NCBI GenBank assembly: GCA_035575135.1
Contig: DATLYE010000027.1
Span: 53,577 to 117,576 of the forward strand
Length of the DNA stretch: 64,000 bases
Reading direction: 5' to 3'
Source of the DNA: JANWXD01 sp035575135
GTDB taxonomy: Bacteria > Acidobacteriota > Terriglobia > Bryobacterales > Bryobacteraceae
Under the pieces are notes generated by a model, which was not told the DNA's origin, did not search any database, and saw only the letters and a program-made list of their open reading frames with translations. How positions within the stretch are numbered: the stretch's first letter is position 1; every line of letters starts with the position of its first letter. A program made the translations under genes and the position numbers. This document shows, in pieces, positions 50,334-61,177 of this stretch.

Positions 50334-52229
50334 ATGTCTCTGGGAAGCTTCCATTACGACGTCATCGTGGTGGGTGCGGGCCACGCCGGCTGCGAAGCGG
50401 CCCGCGCATGCGCGCGTCTGGGCCTCCGTACCGCCCTCATCACGATGAATCTCGACCTGATCGCCCAAATGTCCTGCAACCCGGCCATCGGCGGCATCGC
50501 CAAGGGCCACTTGGTGCGTGAGGTGGACGCGCTCGGCGGCGTCATGGGCGAGGCGGCGGACGCCGTCGGCATTCAGTTTCGCCTCCTCAACACCAGTCGC
50601 GGTCCCGCCGTTTGGTCCCCGCGTGCCCAGTGCGACAAAAAGGCCTACCGGCTCAAGATGCGGGAGCTGCTCGAAGCCGAGCCGCACCTGCGTATCCTTC
50701 AGGCCGAGGTTGCCCAACTCGTAATCGAAGAGACGCGGCCCCGATCCGTCCGCGGTGTCCTGCTCCGCGACGGCAGGACGCTTTCGGCCGGCGCCGTGGT
50801 GATCGCCACGGGAACCTTCCTGAACGGTCTGGCCCACGTCGGCGAGATGACCTACGCGTGCGGCCGCAGTGGAGAGTCGCCTTCGGAGCTTTTGGGCAAC
50901 CACCTGCGCTCGCTCGGGCTGCGCTGGATGCGGCTCAAGACGGGGACGCCGCCTCGCCTTGACGGGCGCACCATAGACTGGTCTTGCTTCGAGCGCCAGC
51001 CGGGAGACCCCGACCCCACGCCGTTCTCGTTTCTGACCGAGCGCATCAACCGCCCGCAGGTGGATTGCTACGTTGCCTACACGACGCCCGAAACGCACCG
51101 CATCATCCGCGACAACATCCACCGCTCGCCGCTTTACAGCGGACAGATTCGGGGACTCGGACCGCGTTACTGCCCCTCGCTCGAGGACAAGATCGTCAAG
51201 TTCCCCGACAAGGACCGCCACCAGATCTTTCTGGAACCCGAGGGCCTGGACACTTACGAGATCTACGTGAACGGGATGTCTACCAGCATGCCGATCGACG
51301 TACAGGCCGCCATGGTGGCCTCTATACCCGGGCTCGAGCGGGCGGAAATGATCCGGCCGGGTTACGCGATCGAGTATGACGCGATTGATCCGCGGGAACT
51401 GCATCACACCCTGGAAGTGAAGACCATCGCCGGGCTTTTCCTTGCGGGTCAGATCAACGGGACTTCAGGTTACGAAGAGGCCGCATGCCAGGGCCTCATC
51501 GCGGGCCTCAACGCCGCCTGCCGGCTCGGCGGGTTGGAACCCGTCATCATCAAACGCACGGAGGGCTACGTCGGCATTCTGATTGATGATCTGGTAACCA
51601 AGGGTGCCGACGAACCCTACCGCATGTTTACTTCGCGAGCCGAATTCCGGCTGCACCTGCGCATTGACAACGCCGACGAGCGCCTGACCCCCGTGGGGCG
51701 TCGAGTGCGCCTCGTGGATAACCGTAGGTGGAACCTGTTTGAAAAGAAGAGGTTGCAGAAGCAGCGGATCCTGGAGTGGCTTAATACTACAAGAATAGGA
51801 GAGAAGTTTTCCGAACAGTTGTCGCCTTCCAAGAACGACCGCTGCCTGCTTTCCGAGTGGCTCCGGCGGCCCGAAGCCAGAATAGAATCGCTCCGCGCAA
51901 GCATCGTCCAGCTTCTGGGTGAAGAACCGGTGAGGGGCGTTTTGACTACGGTCGAAACCGAGATCAAGTACGGCGGCTACATTGCCCAGCAGGAGCGCCA
52001 GATTCAGCGCCTGAAAAGCGCCGAGGAGCGAAGGATCCCCGGCGATTTGGACTTTTCATCGATCCCGGGGCTGTCCCGTGAGGTTCGCGAAAAGCTCTCG
52101 CGCGTCCGCCCACTCACGCTGGGCCAGGCAAGCCGAATTCCGGGAGTGACTCCTGCGGCCATCGCGGTCCTGGACGTGTACCTGAGTTTGGCGAGACCTC
52201 CCGCTGGGGCAGGCCAAGCCCGTTCGTAA
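50334..52229 (+). CDS. mnmG: tRNA uridine-5-carboxymethylaminomethyl modification enzyme
   Basis: 631 residues, the typical length. FAD-binding DVIVVGAGHAGCEAARA, MSCNPAIGGIAKGHL, GTFLNGL, and GQINGTSGYEEAACQGLIAGLNA are the family signatures. With MnmE it modifies the wobble uridine of several tRNAs. It lies upstream of rsmG as in most bacteria, although the spacer here is unusually long (225 bp). ATG 50334 has no clear ribosome-binding site. Confidence 0.96.
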   Translation: MSLGSFHYDVIVVGAGHAGCEAARACARLGLRTALITMNLDLIAQMSCNPAIGGIAKGHLVREVDALGGVMGEAADAVGIQFRLLNTSRGPAVWSPRAQCDKKAYRLKMRELLEAEPHLRILQAEVAQLVIEETRPRSVRGVLLRDGRTLSAGAVVIATGTFLNGLAHVGEMTYACGRSGESPSELLGNHLRSLGLRWMRLKTGTPPRLDGRTIDWSCFERQPGDPDPTPFSFLTERINRPQVDCYVAYTTPETHRIIRDNIHRSPLYSGQIRGLGPRYCPSLEDKIVKFPDKDRHQIFLEPEGLDTYEIYVNGMSTSMPIDVQAAMVASIPGLERAEMIRPGYAIEYDAIDPRELHHTLEVKTIAGLFLAGQINGTSGYEEAACQGLIAGLNAACRLGGLEPVIIKRTEGYVGILIDDLVTKGADEPYRMFTSRAEFRLHLRIDNADERLTPVGRRVRLVDNRRWNLFEKKRLQKQRILEWLNTTRIGEKFSEQLSPSKNDRCLLSEWLRRPEARIESLRASIVQLLGEEPVRGVLTTVETEIKYGGYIAQQERQIQRLKSAEERRIPGDLDFSSIPGLSREVREKLSRVRPLTLGQASRIPGVTPAAIAVLDVYLSLARPPAGAGQARS

Positions 52230-52454
52230 TTTTGCGAAGCCCAGGGCGCCCGATCCGGCACCCATCCAGTTCGGGCCTTGGCTTGCGCGGCGCCCCGCAC
52301 ACTGTCCGTCGCCAGCCGTAGTTCAAACAAATGGCCGCGCTGCGCGGCATCGCCTGCACGCCTTCCAGCCGAAGGACCGCATGCGGCGCATCTGCGTAAA
52401 ATCGATACCGAGGCCTGCGGGCGTCGCGGTTCTCTGGAAAGACTGAGCACCAAA
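52230..52454. other. Spacer between mnmG and rsmG, no gene seen
   Basis: GC-rich sequence with open frames on both strands but none that look like a known protein. A TAAAAT box at about 52395-52400 may serve rsmG. I see no RNA gene. Confidence 0.4.
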
Positions 52455-53126
52455 GTGGACATCCCGGAGCAAACACCCGAGCAAGACCGGTTCAAGACTT
52501 TGCTGATCCGCGAGATGCGCGGGATCTGCGAACTGTCGCCTGAGCAAGTGGCGATGCTCTGGTCTCACTACCGTACGCTTTGCCGGTGGCGAACCAAAGT
52601 GAATCTGATGTCTGACCGGAGAGTCGCGGAAATTGTTAAAAAACATTATTGCGAGTCTCTGTTCTTGGCGGCGCAGCTACCTCCCGTTCCCCTGTCCGTC
52701 GCCGACGTCGGCTCCGGTGCGGGCTTTCCCGGCGTTCCCGTTGCCGTGCTGAGACCCGACTGCCAGATCACGCTCATTGAGGCGCGCAGCCGGAAGACGG
52801 TCTTTCTGAAAGAAGCCTGCCGCCATCTGCCGAACGTCACCGTGGCCCACTGCCGTGCGGAGGACCTTGGGCAGCGGTTCGACTGGCTTATCGCGCGCGC
52901 TGTGTCTTGGCCTGAGATTTCCCGGCTCGCCGCGAAACTATCTGATAGACTCGCTTTGATCGTGTCTGGAAAGACCACGAAAGAGTTGAGCGGCTCTGCC
53001 CTGGTTCGATGGGACAGCGTCATCCCGATTCCGTGGCGCAAGGAAAGCTTCGTAATCATGGGTGAGGCTCGCGGCCGGGATTGGGAGGTTTCACGTGGAA
53101 CGGAGGCGGGCGGTGCCGTACCATAG
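52455..53126 (+). CDS. rsmG: 16S rRNA (guanine-527-N7) methyltransferase
   Basis: 223 residues from GTG 52455. The methyltransferase core is VADVGSGAGFPGVPVAVLRPDCQITLIEARSRKTVFLKEACRHL, followed by AEDLGQRFDWLIARAVS. It modifies G527 in 16S rRNA. A longer frame to 52278 lacks family similarity and the start is therefore set at the GTG just before the conserved helix (QTPEQDRFKTLLIREM). Its 3' end contains a parS-like site (53087-53102). Confidence 0.92.
   Translation: MDIPEQTPEQDRFKTLLIREMRGICELSPEQVAMLWSHYRTLCRWRTKVNLMSDRRVAEIVKKHYCESLFLAAQLPPVPLSVADVGSGAGFPGVPVAVLRPDCQITLIEARSRKTVFLKEACRHLPNVTVAHCRAEDLGQRFDWLIARAVSWPEISRLAAKLSDRLALIVSGKTTKELSGSALVRWDSVIPIPWRKESFVIMGEARGRDWEVSRGTEAGGAVP
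53087..53102. promoter_or_regulatory. parS: parS-like centromere site
   Basis: GGTTTCACGTGGAACG matches the consensus TGTTTCACGTGAAACA at 13 of 16 positions including the central TTTCACGTG. It lies in the last codons of rsmG, 69 bp before parA, the usual place close to the origin. ParB would load here and spread. Confidence 0.75.
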
Positions 53127-53140
53127 CAGCCGTGCTACCA

Positions 53141-53146
53141 TATGAT
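53141..53146 (+). promoter_or_regulatory. -10 box (TATGAT) of parAB
   Basis: TATGAT lies 24 bases before the GTG start of parA, after the rsmG stop. A GGGAG ribosome-binding sequence lies between it and the start. Confidence 0.4.
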
Positions 53147-53170
53147 TCATCCACCTGGCGGGAGACACGA

Positions 53171-53965
53171 GTGGGAAAAACCATTGCCATAGCCAACCAG
53201 AAAGGCGGGGTTGGCAAGACCACCACCGCGATAAACCTCGGCGCCGCCTTAGCCGCCAACGATCTCCGCGTGCTCATCGTTGACGCGGATCCCCAGGGAA
53301 ATTCGACCACCGGGCTTGGCATAGACAAGCATCGAATTCAGCTCAGCCTTTACGACGCACTGCTGGCCGATCGGGAACTCAGCGAAGTCATTATCCAAAC
53401 GGAGTTTGACGGGCTCGATCTCGTGCCCGCCGACCGGAATCTGGTCGGTGCCAACCTCGAGCTGATTGACGTCCCGGACCGCGAGTTCCGTCTCCGCCAG
53501 CGGCTTTCCCCCTTGCGCCACCTCTACCGGTTCATCCTGGTAGACTGCCCCCCCGCCCTGGACCTCTTGACGCTCAATGCCTTGGCCGCCGCTGATTCCG
53601 TCCTGATCCCGATCCACTGCGAATTCTTTGCGCTCGAAGGCATCTCCCAGCTCATGGACACGATTGACCGCGTCCGTGATTCATTCGGCCATCCCCTGGC
53701 GATTGAAGGAATCCTCCTGACAATGTACGATGACCGCACCAACCTCACTCGTCAGGTCGCAGCGGACCTCCGAGAGTTCTTCGGCGAAGAGGTTTTCAAG
53801 ACCGTGATCCCGCGCAGTGTGCGGCTAGCGGAAGCGCCAAGTTTCGGTAAGCCCATTCTTTACTACGACATCCGTTCCCGCGGAGCGGAGAGCTACATCC
53901 GTCTCGCAAAGGAGATCCTGGCGAATGAACAGAACGCCGGAACAACCGCGGAAGGCACTCGGTAA
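53171..53965 (+). CDS. parA: Chromosome partitioning ATPase ParA (Soj)
   Basis: 264 residues from GTG 53171, which follows GGGAG by six bases. Deviant Walker A KGGVGKTT, switch DADPQGNSTTGLG, and Walker B VDCPPALDLLTLNALAAAD are intact. It binds DNA nonspecifically as an ATP dimer and with ParB drives origin segregation. The first 30 codons of the longer open frame (from 53081) overlap rsmG and the parS-like site and are not conserved. The end overlaps parB by 41 bp. Confidence 0.95.
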   Translation: MGKTIAIANQKGGVGKTTTAINLGAALAANDLRVLIVDADPQGNSTTGLGIDKHRIQLSLYDALLADRELSEVIIQTEFDGLDLVPADRNLVGANLELIDVPDREFRLRQRLSPLRHLYRFILVDCPPALDLLTLNALAAADSVLIPIHCEFFALEGISQLMDTIDRVRDSFGHPLAIEGILLTMYDDRTNLTRQVAADLREFFGEEVFKTVIPRSVRLAEAPSFGKPILYYDIRSRGAESYIRLAKEILANEQNAGTTAEGTR

Positions 53966-54827
53966 GGGTCTTTCCGCGCTTCTGCCCCAGCGCCCCGCCA
54001 CGCAGCAGCTTCCCGGGGAGTCCCCCGCCCCGTCGCCGGCCCGGTCTGTCCTTGACGTCCCGGTAGACGACATCGCCCCCAATCCGGCACAGCCGCGCTC
54101 GTCATTTGATGCCGAAAAACTGCAGGAGTTGGCGAACTCGATTCGCACGAGCGGCGTCATCCAGCCGCTCCTCGTCCGCCGCAGGGGTAGCCGGTTCGAG
54201 CTCGTGGCGGGAGAACGCCGCTGGCGCGCCGCCAAAATGGCAGGCCTTCGGACCGTTCCGGTCTTGGTTGAGGATGTCTCCGATGACCGCCTGATTGAGG
54301 TTGCTCTGATCGAGAACATCCAGCGGGAAGACCTGAATCCCATCGAAGTGGCGACCGCCCTCCAGCGCCTCATCCACGAGCACCGCCTGAGCCACGATGA
54401 GGTTGCCCGCCGGACGGGAAAGGATCGCAGTACGGTGACCAACCTCGTGCGGCTGTTGAAGCTCCCCCAAGACATTCAACAGCTCGTCGCCGAGCGGCGC
54501 CTGACCATGGGACACGCCCGGGCTATCCTCGGTCTGCCCGACGAGGATCTCCAGCGCCGCGTCGCTGAAAAGGCGGCTTCGCAAGGCCTGTCCGTCCGCC
54601 AGGTGGAACGTCTGGTGCGCCGCATGACGGAGACGCGCGAGCCCAAGCCGGCCGAGGAAATCGCCGCAGACCCCAACTTCCGCGCTGCTATCAGTGAACT
54701 CGAACGCGTCCTGGGCACTCGTGTGCGGATCGTCGCCCGCTCGGAGAATCGCGGCAAAATCGAAATCGAATACTACTCCGCCGAAGACCTTGAGCGCATC
54801 TACCAACTGATCGTGGGGACGTCCTGA
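53925..54827 (+). CDS. parB: Chromosome partitioning protein ParB (Spo0J)
   Basis: 300 residues. N-terminal ParA-interacting motif KALGKGLSALLP; ParB/sulfiredoxin CTPase domain with the boxes PNPAQPRSSFD, GVIQPLLVR and VAGERRWRAAK and IENIQREDLNPIE; helix-turn-helix LSHDEVARRTGKDRSTVTNLVRLL that reads parS; C-terminal dimer domain. ATG 53925 has AAGGAGA ahead, within parA. Its stop is 4 bp from the convergent tRNA-Met. Confidence 0.96.
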   Translation: MNRTPEQPRKALGKGLSALLPQRPATQQLPGESPAPSPARSVLDVPVDDIAPNPAQPRSSFDAEKLQELANSIRTSGVIQPLLVRRRGSRFELVAGERRWRAAKMAGLRTVPVLVEDVSDDRLIEVALIENIQREDLNPIEVATALQRLIHEHRLSHDEVARRTGKDRSTVTNLVRLLKLPQDIQQLVAERRLTMGHARAILGLPDEDLQRRVAEKAASQGLSVRQVERLVRRMTETREPKPAEEIAADPNFRAAISELERVLGTRVRIVARSENRGKIEIEYYSAEDLERIYQLIVGTS

Positions 54828-54831
54828 CGGC

Positions 54832-54907
54832 TGGTGCCGGCGGCTGGAGTCGAACCAGCGACCTAGGGATTATGAGACCCTCGCTCTAACCTCTGAGCTA
54901 CGCCGGC
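54832..54907 (-). tRNA. tRNA-Met-type (anticodon CAT), elongator or Ile2
   Basis: A 76-base cloverleaf with encoded CCA. Acceptor GCCGGCG pairs fully with CGCCGGC, so it is not the initiator (which needs an unpaired first base). Anticodon loop CTCATAA gives CAT; the last stem pair is T-T. T-arm GCTGG TTCGACT CCAGC. Elongator Met and lysidine-modified Ile2 cannot be separated here. Confidence 0.93.
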
Positions 54908-55359
54908 TGCCCTTGCTACCAGCCTAGGACCGCCACCATCGCGTTGTCAAATGATGCCGTACCGGACCGGCTCCGGTTTCCTGTGTCCCGCCACTTGATA
55001 CGGACACGAACCCCGGCCGTGCATCCCGTGAATAAAACAAAAATTTAGATACATGTTTCAATGCTCCGACACATCTCCCAAGCCTTGTTTTAGCCCCTTG
55101 GGCCCGCATACCAGGACACCCGGCCTATGTTCTTTCGGTCCGTGACTTATTGATTTGAAACGCAAAAGAATCACGAAATTCACTGGCAAGCGCCGCTACA
55201 CACCTGTGCTATGCTGAGGTTCCGCTGCGGCCTGAGCTGGAGCCCGCCGGGACGGTAGGGCCCGGTCTCCAGCGCAGATCCCAAACACCCAGCTGCAAAT
55301 AGAAGCGGCGCGCGGCAAAGAGGCAAGAAACGCCAAGGACGCGCCAACAGGAGGAGTGT
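54908..55359. other. oriC: Candidate chromosomal replication origin (parB-dnaA spacer)
   Basis: No gene lies in these 452 bases, which sit between parAB/tRNA-Met and dnaA-dnaN-gyrB. An AT-rich patch is at about 55030-55062 (AATAAAACAAAAATTTAGAT), and a second at 55147-55183. I find no perfect DnaA box (TTATCCACA). The right end is the dnaA leader. Position makes it the best origin candidate, but the sequence itself does not prove it. Confidence 0.45.
55236..55273 (+). promoter_or_regulatory. Stem-loop in the dnaA leader
   Basis: GCTGGAG (55236-55242) pairs perfectly with CTCCAGC (55267-55273) and the interior GCCGGG/CCCGG can extend the stem. It lies about 90 bases before the dnaA start; it could affect dnaA expression or be an origin element. 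Confidence 0.4.
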
Positions 55360-56691
55360 GTGCTTGCTGTCAACGCAAACACGTGGGAACTCATCAAGCA
55401 ACGCCTCAGCGCTCGCTTGAGCCGTGAGAGCTATCAAAACTGGGTCGCCAACACCGTCCTGTGCGAGGAGCGCAACGGTGCCCTTCGGATCGCCGTGCCC
55501 AACGAGGCGGCCAAGGCCTGGCTGGAACAGGAATACAGCGCCCTCGTTCAGGAAGCCATCCGCGAACTGCAGCTCAAGATCCGCCGGATTGACTATGAGC
55601 TGCTGCCCCTCTGCGAACGGAGACCACCGGGCGTCGAAGCGCCGGAGGCGGTGAGTGCCGATCTCGATTCACCCAACAACCCCTTCCATCCCTCTTTGAG
55701 CTTCGACACCTTCGTCGTCGGCTCATCGAACCGCTTCGCCCAGGCCGCCGCTTGGGCCGTAGCGGAGGGTCCGGGCACGACCTACAACCCCCTTGTGATC
55801 TGCGGCCGAGCCGGCGTCGGCAAGACCCACCTGCTCAAGGCAATCGGCCGGCATATCAGTGAGCACCAGCCCGGGCTGAAGGTGGTCTATACGTCAAGCG
55901 AACGTTTCATGAACGAAATGATCCACTCCATCAGCACGCAGCGCATGTCACAGTTCCACCGCCATTACCGCACCGCCGACGTACTCCTCGTGGACGACAT
56001 CCATCTGTTGGCGAACAAGGAACGCACGCAGGAGGAATTCTTCCACACGTTGAACGAACTCTACGATCGCCACAAGCAGATCGTCATCTCGAGCGACATC
56101 CCGCCGCGAGACATTCCCGGACTCGCCGAGCGGCTGCGCTCCCGCCTGGAGTCAGGACTCATCGCTGATCTCCAGCCGCCGGACCTCGAGACGAAAATGG
56201 CAATTCTCGACCGCAAAGCCCACGCCGACGGGATCACCCTATCCGAAGATGTCCGCATTTTCGTCGCGACCCGCGTCCGTTCCAACGTGCGCGAGTTGGA
56301 AGGCGCCTTAGCAAAACTGGTTCTCTACTCGTCCGTCTCCGGCAAGCCCATCACACTCGCCATGGCTGAACACTGCCTGCGCCACCTGAACCCCCCGCAG
56401 GAGCGCAAGGTCACTATCGAGGCTATTCAACGCGCCGTTTCCGAGCACTTCGGGCTCACGCCTTCCCAGCTAAAGCAGAAGAGTAACGCGCACGCGGTTT
56501 CCTATCCCCGGCAAGTTGCCATGTACCTTTGCCGGGAACTGACACAGGCATCGTTGCCCGCCATCGGCAAGGCCTTCGGCGGGAAGCACCACACGACCGT
56601 GCTCCACGCCATTCAGAAAATCGAACGCCTGCGCGAGAAGGATCAGGAGCTTAACAGGGTCATCCAGAGGCTAATTGACTCCATTCACTGA
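55360..56691 (+). CDS. dnaA: Chromosomal replication initiator protein DnaA
   Basis: 443 residues. Domain I (1-75) is followed by a short domain II, the AAA+ domain III with Walker A GRAGVGKTHLLKAIG and Walker B VLLVDDIHLL, and DNA-binding domain IV ending with the signature FGGKHHTTVLHAIQKI. It binds DnaA boxes and opens the origin. The start is GTG 55360, five bases after AGGAGG (55350-55355). Confidence 0.97.
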   Translation: MLAVNANTWELIKQRLSARLSRESYQNWVANTVLCEERNGALRIAVPNEAAKAWLEQEYSALVQEAIRELQLKIRRIDYELLPLCERRPPGVEAPEAVSADLDSPNNPFHPSLSFDTFVVGSSNRFAQAAAWAVAEGPGTTYNPLVICGRAGVGKTHLLKAIGRHISEHQPGLKVVYTSSERFMNEMIHSISTQRMSQFHRHYRTADVLLVDDIHLLANKERTQEEFFHTLNELYDRHKQIVISSDIPPRDIPGLAERLRSRLESGLIADLQPPDLETKMAILDRKAHADGITLSEDVRIFVATRVRSNVRELEGALAKLVLYSSVSGKPITLAMAEHCLRHLNPPQERKVTIEAIQRAVSEHFGLTPSQLKQKSNAHAVSYPRQVAMYLCRELTQASLPAIGKAFGGKHHTTVLHAIQKIERLREKDQELNRVIQRLIDSIH

Positions 56692-56919
56692 GCGCTGCGC
56701 ACTTTTCCACCGGACACGGCCACGGCGATTCGCGGCAGGGTTGTGGAGGCGGTGCCAGCGGCACGCCACGCGGCCCGGATCCATGCGTTCCTCGAAGGGG
56801 CCCGTGCAAGGAACCCTATGAATTTCGTATAATTTAGAGAGGATCCAACATTTCAACAGGCTCTATGATTCTGATATCCCCTTTTATCGTGGAGTTGAGC
56901 ATTACGGAGACCTGACTTC
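56692..56919. other. dnaA-dnaN spacer with promoter and DnaA-box-like site
   Basis: TTTTCCACC at 56703-56711 differs by one base from the DnaA-box variant TTTTCCACA. TATAAT at 56828-56833 (TCGTATAATT) is a good -10 for dnaN with a leader of about 80 bases. No gene is present. Bipartite origins with boxes on both sides of dnaA are known in bacteria. Confidence 0.45.
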
Positions 56920-58035
56920 ATGGAATTCACCGTAAGCAAGGCGGATCTGGTCCGCGAGCTGAGCCTCTGCCAGGGCGTGGTGGAGAAGCGGACCACGATC
57001 CCGATCCTGTCCAACGTACTGATGGAGGCCTCGCAGGACAGGCTCCTGCTGACGGCGACGGATCTCGAGCTCGGGATTCGCTCCACATGCGCCGCCCGAG
57101 TGATCCGGCCGGGTTCCGGCACTGTCCCTGCGAGAAAGCTTCTGGACTACGTCCGTCTTCTTCCGGATGTGGACGTCCAGGTGAAGTTTCTCGAGAACCA
57201 GTGGGCGAGCCTGGTTTGCGGCCGCTCCCGCACCCGCATCGCCGGCATGTCGCGGGAGAGCTTTCCTGAGCTGCCTGCCATGCCGGAGCCGCTGGCGGAG
57301 ATACCGGCGGGCGTGCTCGCGCGCATGATTGTCAGAACGATTTACGCGATCTCGACCGAGGAGTCCCGCTTCACGCTGAGCGGCGCCCTGCTGATCTTGC
57401 GGGAGGGTACGGCGGCGATGGTATCGACCGACGGCCACCGGCTGGCGTTTGTGGAGCAGCGCCAGGATCTGCCGGGCGTGCGGGCTCACTACCGGGCGCT
57501 GATTCCGCGCAAGGCGATGGGCGAGATTCTGAAGCTGGCGGAGGAATCCGGGCCGGAGGCGGTGGTGCAGTTCGCCGCCGACGAGAATCACCTGTTCTTT
57601 CGATTCGGCGAGCGACTGCTGATCAGCCGGAAGCTGGCTGCGAACTTTCCTGACTTCGAGCGCGTCCTTCCGCGGGAGCATCCTCACTCGGTGCGCCTGG
57701 ATCGCGAGGAGGTGAAGGCTGCGATCGAGCGGGTATCTCAGTTTTCCGACGAACGCTCCCACGCGATCCGGCTGGAACTGGCGCCGGGCGAGCTGAAGGT
57801 CCACTCGTCGCTGTCGGACACCGGCGAAAGCGAGGAGAGTCTCCCGGCGGAATACGACGGAGGGCAGTTCGAGATCGGGTTCAACGCGCACTACCTGCTC
57901 GATTTTTTGCGCGTGCTCGAAGAGGACCAGGTGTGGCTCCAGTTCAAGGACGCGCAGAGCGCAGGAGAACTGCGACCCGCGGCCGACAGCGCGGCATGGA
58001 GCTACCGCTACATCGTCATGCCGATGAAAATCTGA
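56920..58035 (+). CDS. dnaN: DNA polymerase III sliding clamp (beta subunit)
   Basis: 371 residues, the normal length, with the three-fold repeat of clamp domains. The opening MEFTVSKADLVRELSLCQGVVEKRTTIPILSNVLMEA and the closing YRYIVMPMKI are diagnostic; the C-terminal MPM(K/R)L-like tail is the part that contacts partners. It encircles DNA and tethers the polymerase. ATG 56920 follows CGGAG by ten bases. Next gene: gyrB after 25 bp. Confidence 0.97.
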   Translation: MEFTVSKADLVRELSLCQGVVEKRTTIPILSNVLMEASQDRLLLTATDLELGIRSTCAARVIRPGSGTVPARKLLDYVRLLPDVDVQVKFLENQWASLVCGRSRTRIAGMSRESFPELPAMPEPLAEIPAGVLARMIVRTIYAISTEESRFTLSGALLILREGTAAMVSTDGHRLAFVEQRQDLPGVRAHYRALIPRKAMGEILKLAEESGPEAVVQFAADENHLFFRFGERLLISRKLAANFPDFERVLPREHPHSVRLDREEVKAAIERVSQFSDERSHAIRLELAPGELKVHSSLSDTGESEESLPAEYDGGQFEIGFNAHYLLDFLRVLEEDQVWLQFKDAQSAGELRPAADSAAWSYRYIVMPMKI

Positions 58036-58060
58036 CCAGGTGAATCACGAATCGAGGAAT

Positions 58061-60502
<2,442 letters not shown>

Positions 60503-60514
60503 GCCGGGGCTAGC

Positions 60515-61108
60515 CTAGCCGGCCGAAGGCTTGACTTCGATCAGCTCCACATCCACGGTGATCTGCACTTCGTCACCCACGACGAGGCCGCCCGCGTCCA
60601 GGGTCCGATTCCAGGTCATGCCGAAGTCCTTGCGGTTGATGCGCGTCGTGGCCGTGGCCCCGATGCGGGCGCCGCGCGGTCCCGGAATCTCCTGAGACGG
60701 CCCTTCCACATCGAAGACCACTTCGCGCGTTACGCCGCGGATGGTCAGATCGCCGATCAAGCGCAGGCGGCCTTCCCCGGCGCGCTCGACGCGCTTGGAC
60801 TTGAAGGTCATGGTGGGGTGGTTGGCCGCGTCGAAGAAGTCCGGGCTTTTCAGGTGCGCGTCACGTTTGGGCTCGCGCGTATCGATCGAGTTGACGTCAA
60901 TGGTCACCTCGACGCTGGCCTTGGAGGGATCGGCAGGATTCCAGGCGGCGGTGCCGGACATCTTGCCGAAGTGGCCGCGGACGTTGGAAACCATCATGTG
61001 CCGCACGGAAAAGTGGGCGGCGGAGTGGGCCGGGTCAATGCGCCATTGCTTGAGCTCGGCAACGGCCCAGCCGGAGGTCAGAAGCAGACAAAGTACGATT
61101 TTTCGCAT
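60515..61108 (-). CDS. Exported YceI-family protein
   Basis: 197 residues with signal peptide (MRKIVLCLLLTSGWAVAEL). The YceI lipocalin-like fold is recognisable from WRIDPAHSAAHFSVRHMMVSNVRGHFG, SIDTREPKRDAHLKSPDFFDAANHPTMTFKS and GVTREVVFDV. Members bind isoprenoid quinones or other amphiphiles in the periplasm. ATG 61108 has a TATCCT box 9 bases upstream and no ribosome-binding site. It converges with gyrB, stops 12 bp apart. Confidence 0.92.
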   Translation of the reverse strand: MRKIVLCLLLTSGWAVAELKQWRIDPAHSAAHFSVRHMMVSNVRGHFGKMSGTAAWNPADPSKASVEVTIDVNSIDTREPKRDAHLKSPDFFDAANHPTMTFKSKRVERAGEGRLRLIGDLTIRGVTREVVFDVEGPSQEIPGPRGARIGATATTRINRKDFGMTWNRTLDAGGLVVGDEVQITVDVELIEVKPSAG

Positions 61109-61177
61109 AAGAAATAAAGGATAACTCGCCGGGCGAAAAGGTTACAGGATACAAATGTTAACAGCAGCCGAGTGTTC

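Noticed and set aside
52004..52495. Minus-strand open frame in the mnmG-rsmG spacer
   Set aside because: Overlaps two conserved genes in part and has no recognisable domain or ribosome-binding site.
54832..54907. Initiator tRNA-Met
   Set aside because: The first acceptor pair is a normal G-C and the three G-C pairs next to the anticodon loop are shifted, so it is not an initiator.
55052..55062. Second parS-like site (ATGTTTCAATG) upstream of dnaA
   Set aside because: Only the first half resembles parS; the CACGTG centre is missing.
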